Below, piece after piece: positions 6,653 to 10,300 of a stretch of DNA of 10,300 nt; position 1 is the stretch's first letter, and each line of letters starts with the position of its first letter. The stretch spans positions 3,013 to 13,312 of the forward strand of contig DUJC01000143.1 of the NCBI GenBank assembly GCA_013330015.1, given 5' to 3'. Position numbers and translations under genes: made by a program. This DNA comes from Candidatus Poseidoniaceae archaeon. GTDB lineage: Archaea; Thermoplasmatota; Poseidoniia; Poseidoniales; Poseidoniaceae. The notes under the pieces are model-generated. The model was not told the origin of the DNA. It saw nothing but the letters and a program-made list of their open reading frames with translations, and did not search any database.

Positions 6653-7009
6653 ATGTCGATTTCCGTTGGCTTGGACGATTATCTCGTTCACGGCATACAC
6701 GGATTTTACGATCGGGAACACAACAAACCTCAACCCTTCAACATCTCAGTGCGAGTTGACCTATCTAGCAGTGCAGAGGATGGACAACTCGGCAGCACTG
6801 TCGACTATGCAAAATTACAGGAAGCCATTGATAATGTTGTTTTGCATTCTTCACCAACACGCCTTTTAGAAACAATGGCACAACGCATTTCTGAACAGAT
6901 TCAAGATTCTGAGAACGTCAAGACTGTGTTTGTCCGGATTGAAAAACCAGAAGCTCCATTGCCACATCCAGGCGGTTTGCCCTACATCGAATACACGTGG
7001 AATCGCTGA
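6653..7009 (+). CDS. folB: Dihydroneopterin aldolase FolB
   Basis: Cleaves 7,8-dihydroneopterin to 6-hydroxymethyl-7,8-dihydropterin and glycolaldehyde, a step in folate or related pterin synthesis. The 118-residue product has the usual length. Seen motifs: SVGLDDYLVHGIHGFYDRE (4-22), with catalytic E22; QPFNISVRVDL (27-37); STVDYAKL (48-55), with Y52; TRLLETMAQRI (69-79), with E73; and VRIEKPEAPLP (94-104), with K98. These match the four residues known to matter in bacterial FolB. The start at 6653 has the strong SD GAGGAG at 6639-6644, formed by the last two glutamate codons of the parvulin gene; GTG 6644 would overlap that gene's stop. The related FolX epimerase cannot be fully excluded, but the residues favour the aldolase. 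Many archaea use the unrelated MptD for this step, so FolB is notable. Confidence 0.93.
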   Translation: MSISVGLDDYLVHGIHGFYDREHNKPQPFNISVRVDLSSSAEDGQLGSTVDYAKLQEAIDNVVLHSSPTRLLETMAQRISEQIQDSENVKTVFVRIEKPEAPLPHPGGLPYIEYTWNR

Positions 7010-7063
7010 ATTCCACCCTTGACAAAAGGGAGGATTCAAAGCCTTCATGCTTCAAGGTCAAAC

Positions 7064-7558
7064 ATGGATTCTCCAAGCCGAGTGTACGTTCCCTCCGCTC
7101 TTGAAGCGGGTGGAAACGCGATTGGAATGGGGTGTTTCAGCACCGAACAAATAGCCTGGGAAGTGATGAAAACCTTCCTTGGAAAAAGCGAACAAATGAA
7201 TCTTGAACAAGCAACCATCGTGGCTTGGGATGTTGATGTTGTCGGTGAGGAAGCAATGACTGTTCTCACCAAACTCGAAGGAAAAATATGTCCTGTTTGT
7301 CAGCGAAGAACATTTTGGGTCGACCTCGAACATCTCTCAGCCTTGTGCTACGGATCACAATGTTCAGCATGGATTGAACAGAGTACAGTAGATCCAGAAA
7401 TTATTGACTGTGGTTGGCCTCCACTTCGCTTCCTCAAACAAGTCAAAGATATCGAGGAGGCGTACAATGAACTGCGAACCATTGGAGCGGATGTCCTTGC
7501 TTCAGTCGATGAGCATCCCGATACTGCAACCCAGCAATTGTACGAATCGACTTACTAA
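7064..7558 (+). CDS. Unrecognised protein with putative zinc-binding cysteine cluster
   Basis: A protein of 164 residues that I do not recognise. Its clearest feature is CPVC at 76-79 followed by C95 and C100 (CxxC-15-CxxxxC) within KICPVCQRRTFWVDLEHLSA, which looks like a zinc-ribbon or treble-clef-like site; C24 and C116 are additional cysteines. The chain has no signal peptide or membrane helix. The N-terminal half contains GGNAIGMGCFSTEQIAWEVM (16-35) and an acidic stretch IVAWDVDVVGEEAM; the C-terminal third is predicted helical (KQVKDIEEAYNELRTIG) and ends in a polar tail. ATG 7064 is favoured by AAGGTCA about 5 nt upstream; a TTG at 7019 would add 15 residues. It lies 54 bp after folB in the same direction and is probably the last gene of that transcript, ending 12 bp from the end of convergent argS. 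Codon pattern and upstream SD support a real gene. Confidence 0.8.
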   Translation: MDSPSRVYVPSALEAGGNAIGMGCFSTEQIAWEVMKTFLGKSEQMNLEQATIVAWDVDVVGEEAMTVLTKLEGKICPVCQRRTFWVDLEHLSALCYGSQCSAWIEQSTVDPEIIDCGWPPLRFLKQVKDIEEAYNELRTIGADVLASVDEHPDTATQQLYESTY

Positions 7559-7570
7559 ACCAATGAATGA

Positions 7571-9340
7571 TTACATTTCTTCGATCGGTGTGATTCCGAG
7601 CCCTTCGAGACCAGAGCGCATGATTTTACGTGCTATTTGGCTGATGGCAAACGCAAATCCATCGACCTGGTTCTCTCTCACAACAGGACAGTCTCGGTAA
7701 AATCCGTTGTAAGCATTGGCAAGCTCAAGCATGTGAAGAGCAAACAAGTGTGCTTTTTGCTCTCGCACGGAACGCTCGAGAACATCGTTGTGTTTGCATA
7801 TCAGACGCAGTAATTCAACCAAACCTTCTGGCATTGCATCAACGCTTGGGCGTTGAATAGGAGACGTTGGTATTGCATGTGCACGCTTCGAAATTGAGCA
7901 TGCTCGTGTGTGAGCGTACATGATGAAGGGTGCAGATCCTGCTTCAAAGGCAAGTGCTTCCTCCCACCGGAACGTGAAACCTTTCTCCGGACTAACTTTG
8001 ATGATGTTGAATCGAACGGCTGCGGTACCAACCGCTTCAGCAATCTGCGCAACCTTGTCATCATCGTATTCGGGACGCAACTCTCGAACGACTGCAGAGG
8101 CTTGTGCATGTGCTTCTTCCAAGAGATCATCCATAAACACAACATTGCCTTGTCGCGTACTCATCTTACCCTCAGGTAGTTTGATGAACGAATAGAACAA
8201 CACTTCTGGTCGTTTCTGGCCTAGTTCCTCCAGCGTGAGTCCGACTTGCTTTGCCTGCAATTTGTGGTCTTCACCGAGGACATTCACCAGTCGGTTGGAT
8301 TCGCCCCACTTCCACATGTGATAAGCGACGTCACGTGTTGCATAAAGGCTAGAACCATCTCCTCTTCTATAGAAGAACTCAGTCTTTCCTTTGAGTCCAC
8401 GTCGACCGAGATCGAGGAAACCAGCGCCGTTGTCCGCGGTACCGGATATCTCCAAAGCATCCAAGCTATCCATGAGTTTGGCTACTGTGCCATCCACAAC
8501 AAATCTGGATTCCTTCGTAAATGTGTCATAGGAGATTCCGAGACGTGAAAGCGTGGCAAGCATGCCTTCCAATACTGGAGTGTAGGCTGCTTCAAAGGAT
8601 TCCAATACGCCGACATCACCATGCTCGCTTGCATGAACCAATAATCCAATCTCCTTCTCAATCTGGGCTTTTCGTTCTTCATCAGCGTCCTTCCGGAGGA
8701 TTTGAGCAGCCTGATACCATCGAACGCGTTGATGATCTGCTTTTGTCAGCCATCTCTCCGATGGAGGTTCACGCTCAGAGAGGAGCTCGTTAACATCCTC
8801 CTCGCTGAGATTGTCAAGTGCCCAAGCAAGAACACCTACTTGTTTCCCCATATCATCAACATAGTACTCTGCTCGGACATCATCGCCGTGAAGTCGGTGC
8901 AAACGAACAAGTGTATCGCCGAGTATGGCGTTTCGTGCACGACCAACGTGAAACGGTCCGTTGGGGTTGGCTGAAGTGTGTTCAAGAAGAACTGTCTCTC
9001 CGGTTCGTCCCGAATTTTCTAGGGCAGAACCAATGTGTACTTGATTCGAGAGAACCACATCTGCGAGCCATTCAGGGTTGGCAGTGAAATTCAGATACCC
9101 ATTCACAGAAGAAACGTTGGCCAGTGCCTCAAGTTGAGGAAACAACCCTGCAATTTCATCTGAAATCGCCTGCGGTGCTTTCCTCAAAACCGAGGCGAAT
9201 GGAAAACAAGGAAGTGTCAAATCGCCTTGACTCGCTTCTCGACTCGGTTGCAGCAAGGATTCCCAAGCATCCTTTGCAACACCCAACTCGGAAAGAATCG
9301 ATTCGAGATGAGGCGAAATTGTTGCCTGAAGAATCTTCAT
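7571..9340 (-). CDS. argS: Arginyl-tRNA synthetase
   Basis: Charges tRNA-Arg with arginine. The 589-residue class I synthetase is complete. The N-terminal ArgRS-specific domain spans about 1-100 (SQGDLTLPCFPFA at 37-49). The catalytic core carries EHTSANPNGPFHVGRARNA (120-138), where HVGR is the HIGH motif; EYYVDDMGKQ (158-167); YATRDVAYH (333-341); and GEDHK (356-360). The second signature is EGKMSTRQGN (390-399), a KMSTR variant common in archaeal ArgRS. The C-terminal anticodon-binding DALR-type domain spans about 470-589 and ends with LGITPIEEM. ATG 9340 follows GAGGTG by 6 nt; that SD overlaps the stop codon of the upstream prf1 gene (9-bp gap), so the two are likely translationally coupled. 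Confidence 0.97.
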   Translation of the reverse strand: MKILQATISPHLESILSELGVAKDAWESLLQPSREASQGDLTLPCFPFASVLRKAPQAISDEIAGLFPQLEALANVSSVNGYLNFTANPEWLADVVLSNQVHIGSALENSGRTGETVLLEHTSANPNGPFHVGRARNAILGDTLVRLHRLHGDDVRAEYYVDDMGKQVGVLAWALDNLSEEDVNELLSEREPPSERWLTKADHQRVRWYQAAQILRKDADEERKAQIEKEIGLLVHASEHGDVGVLESFEAAYTPVLEGMLATLSRLGISYDTFTKESRFVVDGTVAKLMDSLDALEISGTADNGAGFLDLGRRGLKGKTEFFYRRGDGSSLYATRDVAYHMWKWGESNRLVNVLGEDHKLQAKQVGLTLEELGQKRPEVLFYSFIKLPEGKMSTRQGNVVFMDDLLEEAHAQASAVVRELRPEYDDDKVAQIAEAVGTAAVRFNIIKVSPEKGFTFRWEEALAFEAGSAPFIMYAHTRACSISKRAHAIPTSPIQRPSVDAMPEGLVELLRLICKHNDVLERSVREQKAHLFALHMLELANAYNGFYRDCPVVRENQVDGFAFAISQIARKIMRSGLEGLGITPIEEM

Positions 9341-9349
9341 CGAAACACC

Positions 9350-10300
9350 TCACATCATTGGGTAGCGAAGGATTGCGGCCAAGCCACCAAAGCCATGTGC
9401 CAGTTGCGCTCCTTCTTCTGTATCAATCGAAATGAAGGCGATTTCACTGTTGGATTTTGCAGACATTTGACTCAGAACATCGATCAAAGAAGTGTTGGAT
9501 AGTTCCTTATGTGAGTCATTACTTACTCCGCATGAAGGGCAGTCTGGAAGTTCTTCTGTCCGTGAAAGAGAGGACGTCCATGTATGGCCACATCCACTAC
9601 ATTCAATTTCAACCGAGTTCTTTCGCATGCTCTCAGAGATGAGGAGAGTATCGACCGCACCTTGTTCGAGCGCTTTTCGAATCATCATTTCACCGTAGGT
9701 CGCACGTGGTTGAGCTTTGATCAATTCAGAAAGGAACCGATTCATGATTTGCCGCTCAGCATCCAGTTCGATTTCACCCATCAGGGCTCCAGCGTTATCG
9801 ACCAGTTCACGTACTCCCGATTCGTTGGAATAACCAACATCGAAATGTGTCTTAGCAATCTTCTTTGCAATCTCATGATGGAAGTATTCGTTTCGAACGA
9901 CGTAATCTTTGGTAGCGCCGGGCCCACCGATAATGATGGCCTGTATGTTCTCAAGGTTCGGAAGCCAGTAGGAACAGGCGTGTTCTGTGGCTCGCTTGAA
10001 GAAGTTGTGAGCTGCTTCTTCAATCAGCCGCTCGAAACGTTGGGCAGACTGACCACCTTGTCGGTGCTTGCCCATAATGTTGGATACCAAATGTTCCTGG
10101 ACGTGAATGCGCTTGCCTGAAGCAATACCATAAGCAGCCTCGGAACGATCGATAACAAACAAACCGTAGGAACGCTTGTCCACGAGCATGTCTTCTAACT
10201 GTGTTAACTCAAAGGACGAGTCACAGCGGTAACGGAACGATAGCAAGGCCTGTGGTGGATCATCGATGACAACCGTTGTTTGACGAGTCTTGTTGTTTCC
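9350..10300 (-). CDS. prf1: Peptide chain release factor aRF1 (a/eRF1 family), N-terminus missing
   Basis: Recognises stop codons and triggers peptide release on the ribosome. The first 316 visible residues start mid-protein at the right window edge; roughly 100 residues with the stop-codon-reading NIKS and YxCxxxF elements are outside, since archaeal aRF1 is usually a little over 400 residues. The middle domain contains GKHRQGGQSAQRFERLIEEA (77-96 of the visible part) with the catalytic GGQ loop. The C-terminal domain follows with IIIGGPGATKDYVV (122-135) and VGYSNESGVRELVDNA (155-170). A four-cysteine zinc site, CSGC (234-237) and CPSC (254-257), lies in the minidomain region, as in many archaeal aRF1s. 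The frame is open up to the window edge, with no start codon convincingly placed inside it. It lies directly upstream of argS, making a translation operon. Confidence 0.96.
   Translation of the reverse strand, partial: GNNKTRQTTVVIDDPPQALLSFRYRCDSSFELTQLEDMLVDKRSYGLFVIDRSEAAYGIASGKRIHVQEHLVSNIMGKHRQGGQSAQRFERLIEEAAHNFFKRATEHACSYWLPNLENIQAIIIGGPGATKDYVVRNEYFHHEIAKKIAKTHFDVGYSNESGVRELVDNAGALMGEIELDAERQIMNRFLSELIKAQPRATYGEMMIRKALEQGAVDTLLISESMRKNSVEIECSGCGHTWTSSLSRTEELPDCPSCGVSNDSHKELSNTSLIDVLSQMSAKSNSEIAFISIDTEEGAQLAHGFGGLAAILRYPMM

Noticed and set aside
7016..7030. CCCTT-GACAA-AAGGG short hairpin after folB
   Set aside because: Arms of only 5 bp, no following T-run, and it lies in the short spacer before a co-directional gene. 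Too weak to call a terminator.
9584..10120. 178-codon plus-strand ORF antisense to prf1
   Set aside because: It lies across the GGQ and C-terminal domains of aRF1, which are clearly coded on the other strand. No motif or ribosome binding site supports it.
1..10300. Search for a defence system, mobile element, CRISPR array, tRNA or other undescribed gene system
   Set aside because: All but two genes belong to well-known housekeeping or enzyme families. There are no recurrent spacer-repeat units, transposase or integrase motifs, or tRNA-like cloverleaf in the gaps, which are all shorter than about 260 bp.

Overview
The window looks like a chromosomal segment of an archaeon. A marine euryarchaeote of the Marine Group II / Poseidoniales type fits best, but no marker here proves the lineage. 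The case for Archaea rests on three things: an a/eRF1-type release factor with a GGQ loop and a zinc site (9350-10300); a TATA-like box placed exactly for a leaderless transcript (ubiX); and an arginyl-tRNA synthetase with KMSTR in place of KMSKS. Coding density is high. There is no tRNA, rRNA, CRISPR array, insertion sequence or phage gene, and no tract longer than about 260 bp lacks a gene.

Left block, minus strand: nrdB then nrdA (nrdA runs off the left edge) encode a class Ia ribonucleotide reductase. Both subunits are strikingly like the eukaryotic enzyme. A 261-bp divergent intergenic region (2140-2400) carries a compact inverted/direct repeat of the heptamer TATGTGC, overlapping a TATA-like sequence that probably drives nrdB. 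It also carries a direct repeat around a second TATA-like site.

Middle block, plus strand: dut (dUTPase), lipB (octanoyltransferase), a small DUF4190-like membrane protein, ubiX (flavin prenyltransferase), a large membrane-anchored M28 metallopeptidase with an N-terminal SAP domain, a single-domain parvulin, folB (dihydroneopterin aldolase), and an unrecognised small protein with a CxxC...CxxxxC putative zinc site. RNR and dUTPase sit back to back; one makes deoxynucleotides and the other removes dUTP and supplies dUMP for thymidylate synthesis. LipB, UbiX and FolB make cofactors (lipoate, prenylated FMN, a pterin).

Right block, minus strand: prf1 (aRF1, N-terminus beyond the right edge) followed 9 bp later by argS. 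This is a translation operon that converges on the middle block with only 12 bp between stop codons.

I found no defence, mobile or secondary-metabolism system. The items most worth a second look are the repeat cluster upstream of nrdB, the SAP-TM-PA-M28 protein, the unknown zinc-site protein, the bacterial-looking FolB/LipB/PpiC genes in an archaeal setting, and the eukaryote-like RNR.
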